Shown here one piece after another: positions 43,620 through 52,542 of a stretch of 64,000 nt of DNA. Origin of the DNA: Streptomyces sp. NRRL S-646 (GTDB lineage: Bacteria > Actinomycetota > Actinomycetes > Streptomycetales > Streptomycetaceae); the NCBI RefSeq assembly GCF_000720765.1, contig NZ_JODC01000003.1, positions 372,001 to 436,000 of the forward strand, given 5' to 3'. Both the position numbers and the translations under genes were made by a program. Each line of letters starts with the position of its first letter. The stretch's first letter is position 1. The notes below the pieces were generated by a model. It made no database searches. It was not told the DNA's origin and worked only from the letters and a program-made list of their open reading frames with translations.

Positions 43620-44866
43620 CAGTCCCTGCGCCGCCGGAAACTCACCGACCCGCGGTCCCCCCGGAACCGCCCGCCGCCCCGCTGCGCCCCCTCGACCACC
43701 TTGACCAGCCCCAGCTCCCCCGCCAGCGCCCACAGGGCCTGCTTCACCGCGCCCCTGCTGTCCAGCTCGTGGACCCGCCCCGCGTCCACCGCCCCCTGCA
43801 ACTCCTTGAAGTTGGCGGGGATCACGGTCCCGGCGACCGCCGTACCCGTGATCTTCTGGATCAGTGGCGGCTGGATCTCGGTACCGCGCGAATGCCGGTT
43901 GACGACCACCGTGGTCTCCTCCGCCTTGCGGATCTGCAGCCGGTCCCACATCCGTACGGTCCGCTTGGCGCCGCGGACCGCGACCACGTCCGGTGTCGTG
44001 ACCAGCAGGGCCGTGTCGGCCATCTCCACCGCGGCCGCTCCGGCCCCGCCGAGCTGGGCGCCACAGTCGATGACGACGACCTCGTAGCGGGAGCGCAGGG
44101 CGCTGACGATCTGCCGGGCCGCCCGGTCCGTCACCTCCTCGCCGCGCTCGCCCTCCCCCGGGGCGAGCAGCAGCGCAAGGCCCGTGTCGTGGCGGAAGAC
44201 CGCGTCCGCGAGCACCCGCGGTGAGATGTCGGTGATCGCCGCCAGGTCCACCACCGACCGGCGGAACTGGACGTCCAGATATGACGCCACGTCCCCCGTC
44301 TGCAGGTCCATGTCCACCAGCGCGGTGCTGCGCCCCGAGGCCTGTGCCGCCAGCGCCAGTTGGATGGCGGTCAGCGTCGCGCCCACGCCGCCCTTGGCGC
44401 CGCTCACCGTGACGACGGTGCCGCCGACGCCGGTGAAGACGTCGCCTCCGGAGCCGAGATGGCGTCGTACGCCCACCGACCACTGCGCGACGGCCTGGAC
44501 GCGGCTGGCCAGCTCCTCGTAGCTGAGCGGGAGCGCCACCAGGCCCCGCGCGCCGTAGTCCATCGCTGCCTGGAACAGGCCGGGGCTTGCGTCCGAGGTG
44601 ACGAGGATGACCCCGACCGCGGGAAAGCGCAGGGCCACCTCGCGGATGAGCTCCAGCGCGGGGACCGGGCCGATCCGTTCGTGCACCACCACGACCTCGG
44701 GCAGCTCGTCGACGGACTCGGCGGCGAGCCGCGCGAGGGTGTCGACGAGCTGGGTCGAGTCGACGACCGGGGCCACCGGCTCGGCGTCCGGGAGCTGGCT
44801 GAGCAGTGTCGTGATGGACCGGACCGCGTCCACGTCACCGACTGCCGGGAGGATCCTCGTGGGCAT
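43619..44866 (-). CDS. TadZ/CpaE-like P-loop localisation ATPase
   Basis: A 415-residue protein with an N-terminal degenerate receiver-like domain (about 1-130; no conserved acceptor Asp apparent) and a ParA/MinD-type ATPase (about 145-390) with deviant Walker A SGAKGGVGAT and DMDLQTGDVASYL. TadZ/CpaE proteins position the Tad machine at a cell site. GAGAGG precedes the ATG. Ends in a basic tail (RFRGDRGSVSFRRRRD). Confidence 0.92.
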   Translation of the reverse strand: MPTRILPAVGDVDAVRSITTLLSQLPDAEPVAPVVDSTQLVDTLARLAAESVDELPEVVVVHERIGPVPALELIREVALRFPAVGVILVTSDASPGLFQAAMDYGARGLVALPLSYEELASRVQAVAQWSVGVRRHLGSGGDVFTGVGGTVVTVSGAKGGVGATLTAIQLALAAQASGRSTALVDMDLQTGDVASYLDVQFRRSVVDLAAITDISPRVLADAVFRHDTGLALLLAPGEGERGEEVTDRAARQIVSALRSRYEVVVIDCGAQLGGAGAAAVEMADTALLVTTPDVVAVRGAKRTVRMWDRLQIRKAEETTVVVNRHSRGTEIQPPLIQKITGTAVAGTVIPANFKELQGAVDAGRVHELDSRGAVKQALWALAGELGLVKVVEGAQRGGGRFRGDRGSVSFRRRRD

Positions 44867-44875
44867 GGGGGCCTC

Positions 44876-45583
44876 TCACTTGTCCTTGGCGAGTTGGTAC
44901 GTGCGGTCCTGCTCGGGGATGGTGCCGGTCTCGCTCGGCGCGACCAGCGCGAGCCGGACCCGCTTGGCGAAGGACTCTGCGTACGTCAGGCGCTGGGCGT
45001 CGAGAGCGGAGAGCGCGAAGGTGATGGGGACGACCTTGGTGGGCTGACCGGTGCGGCTGTCGGCGTCGGGCTGCAGCGAGGGGAGGTCGCCGACGTCGAG
45101 GACCCTGGCGTTCGTTACGATGATCTTGGACAGGTCGGGGTCACCCTCCTTCTGTCCCTCGAAGGTGGCGTAGACGTTGACCTTGGAATCCGGCGTTATC
45201 TTGCCGGCGACGCCGGTCGCCGCATCGATCATGATGGCGACCTCCTGCTGCCCGGGCTGCAGAGCGGGCTGATCGGCGATCATGTCGCTCTGCAGCAGGG
45301 AGCCCTTCTTGAGGGTCGTCACAGCGACCTTGCCGCGGACGCCCGCGAGATCGGTGACCGCGTTCGCCGACAGCCACCGCTTGGGCATCTCGGTCTTCTC
45401 GAACTGGGCCGCGCTGAGGCTGGTGTACGGCTTGATGTCGCTCTTGACCTCGTACGCCGTGACCTTGGGCCCGACCTGGGACTTCACGTCACTGATGACG
45501 GACAGGACGCCGACGAACGCGCCGAGGGCGCAGACGACCGACAGAAGCAGGAGTAGCACGCCACGGCGCTGACGGGAGTTCAT
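44876..45583 (-). CDS. CpaB/RcpC-like pilus assembly protein (SAF domain)
   Basis: A 235-residue protein with one N-terminal TM helix (GVLLLLLSVVCALGAFVGVL) and an SAF/CpaB core (DIKPYTSLSAAQFEKTEMP, LKKGSLLQSDMIAD). CpaB-like proteins are periplasmic scaffolds of Tad systems; in monoderms they act at the outer membrane face. First core gene of the tad operon, with 84 bases between it and the zinc-ribbon gene. Confidence 0.88.
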   Translation of the reverse strand: MNSRQRRGVLLLLLSVVCALGAFVGVLSVISDVKSQVGPKVTAYEVKSDIKPYTSLSAAQFEKTEMPKRWLSANAVTDLAGVRGKVAVTTLKKGSLLQSDMIADQPALQPGQQEVAIMIDAATGVAGKITPDSKVNVYATFEGQKEGDPDLSKIIVTNARVLDVGDLPSLQPDADSRTGQPTKVVPITFALSALDAQRLTYAESFAKRVRLALVAPSETGTIPEQDRTYQLAKDK

Positions 45584-45667
45584 GAACCGTACAACCTCAT
45601 TGGGGGATATCGGTCGAGCGGACGGGATCGTGCGGGCGTTACGTCTGCGGCGGGGCCGGTCGGCGGT

Positions 45668-46522
45668 TCACGAGCCTCTTCCCGCGGGGAGCTGGTTCTC
45701 CAGGATGGGCGGCGGGCCTGCGGAGCAGAAGACACAGCGGTCACCGATGACGTCGATGCCGCACCAGTGGCAGGAGCCCTGCCGTACCGACGTGACCAGC
45801 TGGTACAGCACGGACAGGTCGGGCAGGAAGGCGGCGAACTCGATCAGCTTGCCCGTCCCCCACCAGGCCGCGGACTCGGCCGGCAGCACCGCCTCCCGCA
45901 GCCCCTGGGCGTTCCACTGCGGGACGAGGCTCGCGGTGACCCAGTCCGACTGCAGCTGACCCTTGGCGACCAGCATCGAGGTGCCGAACTCCGGCCCCGG
46001 AAGGGTGGCCCCGGGAGCAAGCTTCACCAACTGCGGCTCGGGGTGGGCGAGTACGGCGAAGTGCTGGCCCGGTACCCACGACTTGGCGTGCTGCTTGAGT
46101 CCGACATGGACGCGGTCGAGGCGGGCGACCGACCCGAGCAGCGCTCCGGCGTGGATGTAGTGGGTGAGCAGGCGGCCGGCGGAGGCGAGCACCCCGGGGC
46201 TGAGGTCGCAGGAGGCCAGCTGCCTCAACTGGCGGGCCAGGACGGCCAGTCCGAGCGGGGGCAGAGCGGGCCGGAACAGGGCGATTCGGTCGGTCTCCAG
46301 CAGGGAGCGGATCGTGTGAAGCCGCCGGCCCGTCTCCGCGGAGACCGCCTGTGAGCAGACGACGACCAGATGCCCGTGCTGGTCGATCAGGCTCTGCACA
46401 CCCGCCAGCGCCTGCTCCAGCGGCTGCTTGTCCAGGTCCTGCAGGACGACGGCAGGCAGGGTCCGCTCGTCCTGCGGTGGCAGCGCCATGTCGGCACTGG
46501 TCACGGCGATGGCAGTTGGCAC
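45668..46522 (-). CDS. Tad-cluster protein with C-terminal zinc ribbon
   Basis: A 284-residue soluble protein ahead of the core tad genes. The N-terminal half is alpha/beta (VVLQDLDKQPLEQALAGVQS, LIDQHGHLVVVCSQAVSAE), and the C-terminus carries two CxxC knuckles, CHWCGIDVIGDRCVFC, a probable zinc ribbon. I know no named family. GTG 46522 is preceded by GGGGAG. Its position suggests a Tad regulatory or assembly role. Confidence 0.7.
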   Translation of the reverse strand: MPTAIAVTSADMALPPQDERTLPAVVLQDLDKQPLEQALAGVQSLIDQHGHLVVVCSQAVSAETGRRLHTIRSLLETDRIALFRPALPPLGLAVLARQLRQLASCDLSPGVLASAGRLLTHYIHAGALLGSVARLDRVHVGLKQHAKSWVPGQHFAVLAHPEPQLVKLAPGATLPGPEFGTSMLVAKGQLQSDWVTASLVPQWNAQGLREAVLPAESAAWWGTGKLIEFAAFLPDLSVLYQLVTSVRQGSCHWCGIDVIGDRCVFCSAGPPPILENQLPAGRGS

Positions 46523-46737
46523 GCGCAGCTCCCCGTGGTACGCCCGTCGGCGAACCGGCGCGTTACTCCGGTACACCGAGGTGACTTCACTCCGTGACTA
46601 CCTCAGCACTGTATCCACGCCTCTGTGGCCGGAGAACAGCGTTTGTGTAGCTGATGAGCAACTGCCGTTTCACAAGTTGCGCCAAAACGGGGCAGGTTCG
46701 AGCATCTCGCCGATCCGCGAGCGAGACTGCGGCCCAT

Positions 46738-46778
46738 TTGGTCTGGACCTCTTGACACGCAGATTGGTCTGGACCAAC
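46738..46778 (+). promoter_or_regulatory. Chitinase promoter with two DasR-like boxes
   Basis: TTGGTCTGGACCT (46738-46750) and TTGGTCTGGACCAACT (46764-46779) flank a -35 TTGACA (46752-46757). Both match the GlcNAc-responsive DasR element (consensus ACTGGTCTAGACCAGT) with a G for A at the centre. With a 17-base spacer the -10 would be CAACTT and transcription would begin at or near ATG 46787. Confidence 0.75.
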
Positions 46779-46786
46779 TTATTGTC

Positions 46787-48499
46787 ATGTCCCCACAGAG
46801 ACGATCGGCAGCACGGCTGTCGACAGCACGGCTATGGTCAGGAGCCGTCACCGCCGCCCTCGCCCTCACCTTCGCGGGCACGGGCCAGGCGTCCGCAGCG
46901 GACGTCAACAACGCCAGGAACGCCGGCTTCGAGTCCGGCCTCGGCAACTGGACCTGTTCCGCGAGCAGCGGTACGACGGTCTCCTCCCCCGTGCACGGCG
47001 GCGCGGCCGCGCTCAAGGCCACCCCGGCCGGGCAGGACGACGCCCAGTGCAGCCAGACGGTGGCGGTCAAGCCGAACTCGACGTACTCGCTGAGCGCCTG
47101 GGTGCAGGGCGGCTACGCCTTCCTCGGCGTGACCGGCACGGGCACCACGGACGTGTCGACCTGGACCCCGGACTCGGCCTCGTGGAAGCAGCTGACGACG
47201 AGCTTCACCACGGGGTCGGCCACGACCTCCGTGACGGTGTACACGCACGGCTGGTACGGCCAGGCGGCGTACTACGCGGACGACGTGTCGGTGTACGGCC
47301 CGGACGGGGGCGGAGGCGGCGACCCGGCACCCACGGTCCCGTCCACGCCGAGCGGCCTCTCGGTGTCCGGTACGACCTCGTCCTCGGTCTCCCTCTCCTG
47401 GAACGCGGTCTCGGGCGCGACCGGCTACAACGTCTACCGGGACGGCACGAAGGTGACGGCGGTGACGGGCGCGTCGGCGACCGTGACCGGCCTCACGGCC
47501 TCGACGTCGTACTCCTTCCAGGTCACCGCGACGAACGCGGCGGGTGAGTCGGCGAAGTCGACGGCGGTGACGGGCAGGACGACCGCGTCCTCCGGGGGCG
47601 GCGGTGGCACCGCGCTTCCCAAGCATGCGGTCACCGGTTACTGGCAGAACTTCAACAACGGCGCGACGGTCCAGAAGATCTCGGATGTCTCGTCTCAATA
47701 CGACATCATCGCCGTGGCCTTCGCGGACGCGACGACGACGCCGGGCGCCGTGACCTTCAACCTGGACTCGACGGGGCTCGGCGGCTACACGGTCGACCAG
47801 TTCAAGGCGGACATCAAGGCCAAGCAGGCGGCGGGCAAGAAGGTCATCGTGTCCGTGGGCGGCCAGAACGGCACGGTGTCGGTGAGCGACTCGACGTCGG
47901 CGACGAACTTCGCGAACTCCGTGTACTCCCTGATGCAGACGTACGGCTTCGACGGCGTCGACATCGACCTGGAGAACGGCCTCAATGCGACGTACATGTC
48001 CCAGGCGCTGCACTCCCTGTCGTCAAAGGCGGGCTCGTCCCTCGTGATCACGATGGCCCCGCAGACGATCGACATGCAGTCGACGTCGAACGCCTACTTC
48101 CAGACCGCGCTGAATGTGAAGGACATCCTGACGGTCGTCAACATGCAGTACTACAACAGCGGTTCGATGCTGGGCTGCGACGGCAAGGTGTACTCACAGG
48201 GCTCGGTGGACTTCCTCACCGCCCTGGCCTGCATCCAACTGGAGGGCGGCCTCGCCCCGTCCCAGGTGGGCCTGGGCCTGCCGGCCTCGACGAGCGCGGC
48301 AGGCAGCGGGTACGTCTCCCCGACGGTGGTGAACAACGCCCTCGACTGCCTGACGGCAGGCACGAACTGCGGCTCCTTCAAGCCGTCGAAGACGTATCCC
48401 GGCCTGCGGGGCGCGATGACGTGGTCGACGAACTGGGATGCGGCTGCGGGGAGTTCGTGGTCGAACGCTGTGGGGGCGCATGTGCATGGGCTGCCGTAG
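46787..48499 (+). CDS. Secreted GH18 chitinase with CBM and FnIII domains
   Basis: A 570-residue exported endochitinase. Order: signal peptide (cut near ASA-AD), carbohydrate-binding beta-sandwich (about 37-170), Gly-rich linker, fibronectin III (about 183-268), Gly linker, GH18 catalytic domain (about 280-570) with the catalytic DGVDIDLEN motif (DxxDxDxE). It hydrolyses chitin and should be induced by chito-oligosaccharides through the DasR-like boxes upstream. No ribosome binding site is seen, which fits a leaderless message. Confidence 0.95.
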   Translation: MSPQRRSAARLSTARLWSGAVTAALALTFAGTGQASAADVNNARNAGFESGLGNWTCSASSGTTVSSPVHGGAAALKATPAGQDDAQCSQTVAVKPNSTYSLSAWVQGGYAFLGVTGTGTTDVSTWTPDSASWKQLTTSFTTGSATTSVTVYTHGWYGQAAYYADDVSVYGPDGGGGGDPAPTVPSTPSGLSVSGTTSSSVSLSWNAVSGATGYNVYRDGTKVTAVTGASATVTGLTASTSYSFQVTATNAAGESAKSTAVTGRTTASSGGGGGTALPKHAVTGYWQNFNNGATVQKISDVSSQYDIIAVAFADATTTPGAVTFNLDSTGLGGYTVDQFKADIKAKQAAGKKVIVSVGGQNGTVSVSDSTSATNFANSVYSLMQTYGFDGVDIDLENGLNATYMSQALHSLSSKAGSSLVITMAPQTIDMQSTSNAYFQTALNVKDILTVVNMQYYNSGSMLGCDGKVYSQGSVDFLTALACIQLEGGLAPSQVGLGLPASTSAAGSGYVSPTVVNNALDCLTAGTNCGSFKPSKTYPGLRGAMTWSTNWDAAAGSSWSNAVGAHVHGLP

Positions 48500-48521
48500 C
48501 AGCCTTTGACTGAGTGCTTCG

Positions 48522-48552
48522 GTGCGGCGCCGCGGGACATGCGGCGCCGCAC
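48522..48552 (+). terminator. Chitinase terminator
   Basis: Perfect stem GTGCGGCGCCGC / GCGGCGCCGCAC with a GGGACAT loop, 22 bases after the chitinase stop codon. Confidence 0.88.
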
Positions 48553-48585
48553 TTGTGCGCAGGTGCAGCGGCTGCGAGCCCAAGA

Positions 48586-48663
48586 GAGAGCGATCCGACC
48601 CGCGAAGCCCTCCGCACCATGATCCTCGGCATCAAGGCGGGCGAGGCGGACCACCTGCTCTGA
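48586..48663 (+). pseudogene. Short orphan coding remnant
   Basis: The frame ESDPTREALRTMILGIKAGE-ADHLL-stop looks like the 3' end of a real gene by composition and codon use, but nothing precedes it. The parent family is not recognised. Low confidence. Confidence 0.25.
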
Positions 48664-48750
48664 AACATTTCCCCGGTCCCACCGCGTCAATGAAGTGAGG
48701 ACAGTGGAGCGGGCGGTGCCGGGCACGGGGCCGTGGGCAGGGGGACGTGG

Positions 48751-49257
48751 ATGAGACAGGCGCGGGCGGACGAGTACGCGGAGTTCGCTGCGGTGCGGGC
48801 CGGGCATCTGTACCGGTCCGCCTGTCTGCTGACCGCCGGCGACACGCATCTGGCCGAGGATCTGGTGCAGGAGACCCTCGGGCGGCTGTACGTCAGTTGG
48901 AGGCGCGTGTCCCGCGTCGGGAATCCCGCGGGATACGCGCAGACCGTTCTCATGCGTACGTTCCTCACTCATCAGCGCAGACGCAGCAGCACCGAGCGCG
49001 CCACCGACGTGCTGCCCGACGTGCCCGACGACGGCCGTGACATGCCGTTGCGGCTGACCCTGCTGGAGGCCCTGGCCCGGCTGCCCGCAAAAGACCGGGC
49101 AGTGGTCGTCCTGCGGTACTGGGAGGACCGCTCCATCGAGGAGACCGCCCAGGTCATGAACGTCAGTTCGGCGGCCGTGCGCACGCGGTGCGTCCGTGCC
49201 CTGGGGCGGCTGCGGGAGCTGCTCGGCGAGGACCTCGGCGAGTACGCCCGTCCCTGA
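48751..49257 (+). CDS. SigE-family (ECF) RNA polymerase sigma factor
   Basis: A 168-residue SigE-family sigma factor: region 2 (YAEFAAVRAGHLYRSACLLT, LAEDLVQETLGRLYVSWRRV) and region 4 (LPAKDRAVVVLRYWEDRSIE, SSAAVRTRCVRALGRLRE). AGGGGGACGTGG precedes ATG 48751; GTG 48733 is an in-frame alternative. Followed after 74 bases by a one-TM protein that is probably its regulator or target. Confidence 0.92.
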   Translation: MRQARADEYAEFAAVRAGHLYRSACLLTAGDTHLAEDLVQETLGRLYVSWRRVSRVGNPAGYAQTVLMRTFLTHQRRRSSTERATDVLPDVPDDGRDMPLRLTLLEALARLPAKDRAVVVLRYWEDRSIEETAQVMNVSSAAVRTRCVRALGRLRELLGEDLGEYARP

Positions 49258-49331
49258 ACGGCCCGTGCGCCGCCCTGAGCAGCCGTCTTCTTCATCCTCT
49301 TCTCGACCTCTTCGCGAAACGGTGGTCCGTC

Positions 49332-50588
49332 ATGCCCTTCGAGCAGCACAACAGTCCCTTCGAGGAACGGCTCTCCGCCGACCTGCGGCAGGCCGGCGAC
49401 ACCTTCGACACCGACCGGGCCGCGCTCGTCACCTCCGGTGAACTGCGGGGGCGGCGCCGCCTGCTGCTGCGGCGGCGGGCCGCCGTCGTGGGCGGGGTCG
49501 CCTCCCTCGCTCTCGTCGGCGTGGGCGGCGCCCTGCTCCTGCCCGGCAGCGGATCGTCCGCGCACCAGGACGGAGCCTCCGTCGGCACCGGCAGGCACAC
49601 CGCCGCCGCCACACCCGCCCCCTCGCCCGTCTCCGGCGACCAGATGATCCGCACCCTCGAAAAGCTGCTCCCCAAGGGGGATTTCAGCAAGGCGGAAGCG
49701 CGCGGGACGGACGAGCGGCCGGGGCCGTACGTGAAGCTCGTGTACGACGACAGAAAGGGCGCGGCGGCCATCAGCGTCGGCCTGGGGCGGGTCGAGCCGG
49801 GGAGTGACGAGGCGCGCGGGACCACCGAGTGCCCGGGGAAGGTGTTCGTCCATTACGACGCCTGCAGCACGACCCGGCTGCCGGACGGATCGGTGGTCAT
49901 GGTGCTGCAGGGCTACGAGTATCCGGACCGGCGGGTGGACACCAAGTGGTGGAGCGCCGAGCTCGTCACGCCTCAGGGTCAGCACGTCAGCGTGAGCGAG
50001 TGGAACGCGGCGGCCGAGAAGGACGCGCCGGTCAGCCGGGCCGAACCTCCGTTGTCCGCAGCCCAGTTGAGGAAGCTCGCCGCCGCCGGTGCCTGGCGGG
50101 ACGCCATCGACGCGATGCCTCCGGACACGGACAAGCCGGCCCCGCAGCCGAGCGCGAGCGAGACGGCGGGCTCCGTTGCGATCGCCCCGATCCTCAAGTC
50201 ATTGCTGCCCAAGAGGGTGTTCAAGGTGTCGGACGACAGCGGCGACGACTCCGGATTCGGCTACCTCGTCCTCGACGACGGCAAGGGCAAGAGCCTCGTC
50301 CAGGTCAACGTCCAGGCCAATATGTCGGACGTCGAGGGCGACCTCTTCGGCTCCGGCGCGGAGGTCCTGGCCGACGGGACGAAGGTCACCACGCACCAGG
50401 TGCCGAGTGAGAAGGGCGGCGCCGGAGCCGTGATGTGGACCGTCGACACCATCCGGACCGACGGCAGGCGGGTGGTCATCAGCGAGCTGAACTCCGGCGC
50501 CCCGCACGACGACGCGACCCGCAAGACACCCGCGCTGACCATGAAGCAGCTCCGCGAGATCGCGCTCAGCCCGAAGTGGTGGCTGTAG
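49332..50588 (+). CDS. Sigma-factor-linked one-TM protein
   Basis: A 418-residue protein: cytoplasmic N-terminus of about 50 residues (FEERLSADLRQAGDTFDTDR), a TM helix with basic flanks (RRRAAVVGGVASLALVGVGG), and an extracytoplasmic part with two similar repeats (about 105-275 and 295-415, each starting IRTLEKLLPKG or APILKSLLPKR and ending in a KLAAAGAW or EIALSPKWW segment). Topology and position downstream of an ECF sigma factor resemble an anti-sigma factor, but no zinc anti-sigma motif is present. Role unproven. Confidence 0.65.
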   Translation: MPFEQHNSPFEERLSADLRQAGDTFDTDRAALVTSGELRGRRRLLLRRRAAVVGGVASLALVGVGGALLLPGSGSSAHQDGASVGTGRHTAAATPAPSPVSGDQMIRTLEKLLPKGDFSKAEARGTDERPGPYVKLVYDDRKGAAAISVGLGRVEPGSDEARGTTECPGKVFVHYDACSTTRLPDGSVVMVLQGYEYPDRRVDTKWWSAELVTPQGQHVSVSEWNAAAEKDAPVSRAEPPLSAAQLRKLAAAGAWRDAIDAMPPDTDKPAPQPSASETAGSVAIAPILKSLLPKRVFKVSDDSGDDSGFGYLVLDDGKGKSLVQVNVQANMSDVEGDLFGSGAEVLADGTKVTTHQVPSEKGGAGAVMWTVDTIRTDGRRVVISELNSGAPHDDATRKTPALTMKQLREIALSPKWWL

Positions 50589-50600
50589 TGGTCGATGGCG

Positions 50601-51923
50601 TCAGAAGAACTCCGCCCACGGCTGGTCCCAGACCTGCTTCACGCACAGGATCAGGAACAGCAGCCCCGCGAGGGCGAGCATCGCGTTGCTCAGCGGGCCG
50701 TTGCGCCATTCGCGGGGCGTGCGAGAGGAGTTGAGGAGCCAGATCAGGGTCAGGGCGAGGAAGGGGAGGAAGGCCGCGCCGAGGACGCCGTAGAGGATGA
50801 TCAGGCGGAAGGGCTGACCCTGGAAGAGGAGGACGATCGGCGGGAAGGTCAGCCAGAGCAGGTAGGCGCGGAAGGGCCACGAGCGTTCCCGCTCGCCCGA
50901 GGCGACCTCCTCGCCCCTCGCCGCCGTGCGGCCCCGGTACCGGGCCACGAAGTCCGCGAACATCAGGCTCACGCCGTGCCACACGCCGATCAGCGAGGTG
51001 AAGGACGTCGCGAAGAAGCCGATCAGGAAGAACTTCGCCGTCCCCGAGCCGTACTCCTTCGCCAGGATGTCGCTGAGCTGGATGAGGCCCTTGTCGCCGC
51101 TCGCGATGGCCACGTTCGCGGAGTGGAGCAGTTCGGCGCCGACGAAGAGCATCGCGACGACGAAGACGCCCGTCGTGGCGTACGCGACGCGGTTGTCCAG
51201 CCGCATCACCTTCATCCAGCCGGTGTTCGTCCAGCCCTTGGCGTTGACCCAGTAGCCGTACGCGGCGAGGGTGATGGTGCCGCCGACGCCGCCGATCAGG
51301 CCCAGGGTGTTGAGGATCGAGTCCTTCTCGTCCGGCAGGACGGGGACCAGGCCCGCCAGCGCGTGAGGCAGGTTCGGCGTGACCCTGACCGCCAGGTACA
51401 CCGTCACCACGAACATGACGCCCACCAGGACCGTCATGACCTTCTCGAAGACCGCGTACTTGTTGAACCAGACGAAGGCCAGGCCGACCAGACCGCAGAC
51501 GATCCCCCAGCCCTTGAGGTCCAGCACGTCCGGGAAGAGTGCCTGAAGCGGGAGCGCGCTCGACGACATCGCCGCGGCGCCGTAGACGAAGCCCCAGATC
51601 ACCGCGTAGACGACGAAGAAGTACGTCGTCCAGCGGCCCAGGCTCGCCCAGCCGTCGAACAGCGTACGACCCGTGGACAGATGCCAGCGGCCTGCCGCCT
51701 CGGCGAGCGAGATCTTCACCAGGCAGCCGACGATCGCGGCCCACAGCAGGGTGTAGCCGAAGTTGCTGCCCGCGATGAGCGTGGCCACGAGGTCGCCGGC
51801 ACCGACCCCGGTCGCGGCCACGACGATCCCCGGGCCGATGTGACGCCAACTGGACTTGCGGGGGGTGCCGTTCGTGTCGGATGGGGCCTCGGTGTCAGTG
51901 GGGTGTCCCGTGGTGTCCGCCAT
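50601..51923 (-). CDS. Nramp family divalent metal transporter
   Basis: A 440-residue polytopic transporter with about 11 helices. TM1 carries GPGIVVAATGVGAGDLVATL in place of the DPGN motif of Mn/Fe Nramps, and the helix-6 motif differs as well (WHGVSL), as in the Nramp-related subgroup of actinomycetes. Metal specificity is therefore uncertain and Mn may not be the substrate. Converges with the sigma-linked gene 12 bases away. No ribosome binding site before ATG 51923. Confidence 0.85.
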   Translation of the reverse strand: MADTTGHPTDTEAPSDTNGTPRKSSWRHIGPGIVVAATGVGAGDLVATLIAGSNFGYTLLWAAIVGCLVKISLAEAAGRWHLSTGRTLFDGWASLGRWTTYFFVVYAVIWGFVYGAAAMSSSALPLQALFPDVLDLKGWGIVCGLVGLAFVWFNKYAVFEKVMTVLVGVMFVVTVYLAVRVTPNLPHALAGLVPVLPDEKDSILNTLGLIGGVGGTITLAAYGYWVNAKGWTNTGWMKVMRLDNRVAYATTGVFVVAMLFVGAELLHSANVAIASGDKGLIQLSDILAKEYGSGTAKFFLIGFFATSFTSLIGVWHGVSLMFADFVARYRGRTAARGEEVASGERERSWPFRAYLLWLTFPPIVLLFQGQPFRLIILYGVLGAAFLPFLALTLIWLLNSSRTPREWRNGPLSNAMLALAGLLFLILCVKQVWDQPWAEFF

Positions 51924-51982
51924 GAAGGTCAACAAACCGCAAAGAGACGGTAATGACAAGAGGGCGGTGCACGGGGCTGCCG

Positions 51983-52465
51983 CTACGGGTCCCGCCTGCC
52001 GCAGCCGTCCGCCCCGCACGTGCCGAGTTCGAACCACACCGTCTTGCCCTGTCCGTCCTGGTGGCAGCCCCAGCGCCTGGCAAGCGCGTTCACCAGGAAC
52101 ATCCCGCGGCCGCTCTCCGAGGCGCCCGCCTCGAGCACCTGCGGGGTGCGGCGGCCCCCGTCCCGCACCTCGCAGCGCAGGACCCCGTGCGCCGCGGACA
52201 AGGTGAGGCGGAAGCGGCTCGCGGAGTGCAGCAGGGCGTTGGTGGCCAGTTCGCTGACGAGGAGTTCGGCGACGTCCACCAGGTCGTCCCGGTCGGTCAG
52301 CCCCCAGACCTCCAGCTGTCTTCGGACCTCTGCGCGGGCCTCGCGGACGGCGGTCGGGCGGGGGTCGTATTCGACGCTCAAGTCACCTGCCCGCAGGGGT
52401 GGTTGGGGGTACGCGGCGAACTGAGGGCCCGGGTCCGGGTGGGGGGTCCCGGAGAGATCCAGCAT
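51983..52465 (-). CDS. Anti-sigma-type ATP-binding (HATPase_c_2) protein
   Basis: A 160-residue serine-kinase-like anti-sigma factor of the RsbW type. The N box LLVSELATNALLHSASRF and the G1/G2 region VRDGG-RRTPQVLEAGASE-SGRGMFLV are visible; it ends ARRWGCHQDGQGKTVWFELG, a common Streptomyces form. ATG 52465 is favoured by GGAGGAC upstream; ATG 52522 is possible. It probably works with the MEDS protein encoded 78 bases upstream. Confidence 0.85.
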   Translation of the reverse strand: MLDLSGTPHPDPGPQFAAYPQPPLRAGDLSVEYDPRPTAVREARAEVRRQLEVWGLTDRDDLVDVAELLVSELATNALLHSASRFRLTLSAAHGVLRCEVRDGGRRTPQVLEAGASESGRGMFLVNALARRWGCHQDGQGKTVWFELGTCGADGCGRRDP

Positions 52466-52542
52466 GGTTTCAGGCTGTCCTCCCCGGCGCCGCGGCAAAC
52501 GGGGAGGACTACCTGTTTCCATACCTGCGTACGGGCAAGCGG

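Noticed and set aside
46700..46740. Fourth copy of the shared Tad motif before the zinc-ribbon gene (GCGGCCCATTTGG)
   Set aside because: Only the GGCCCA half is present, at the wrong spacing; counted as chance.
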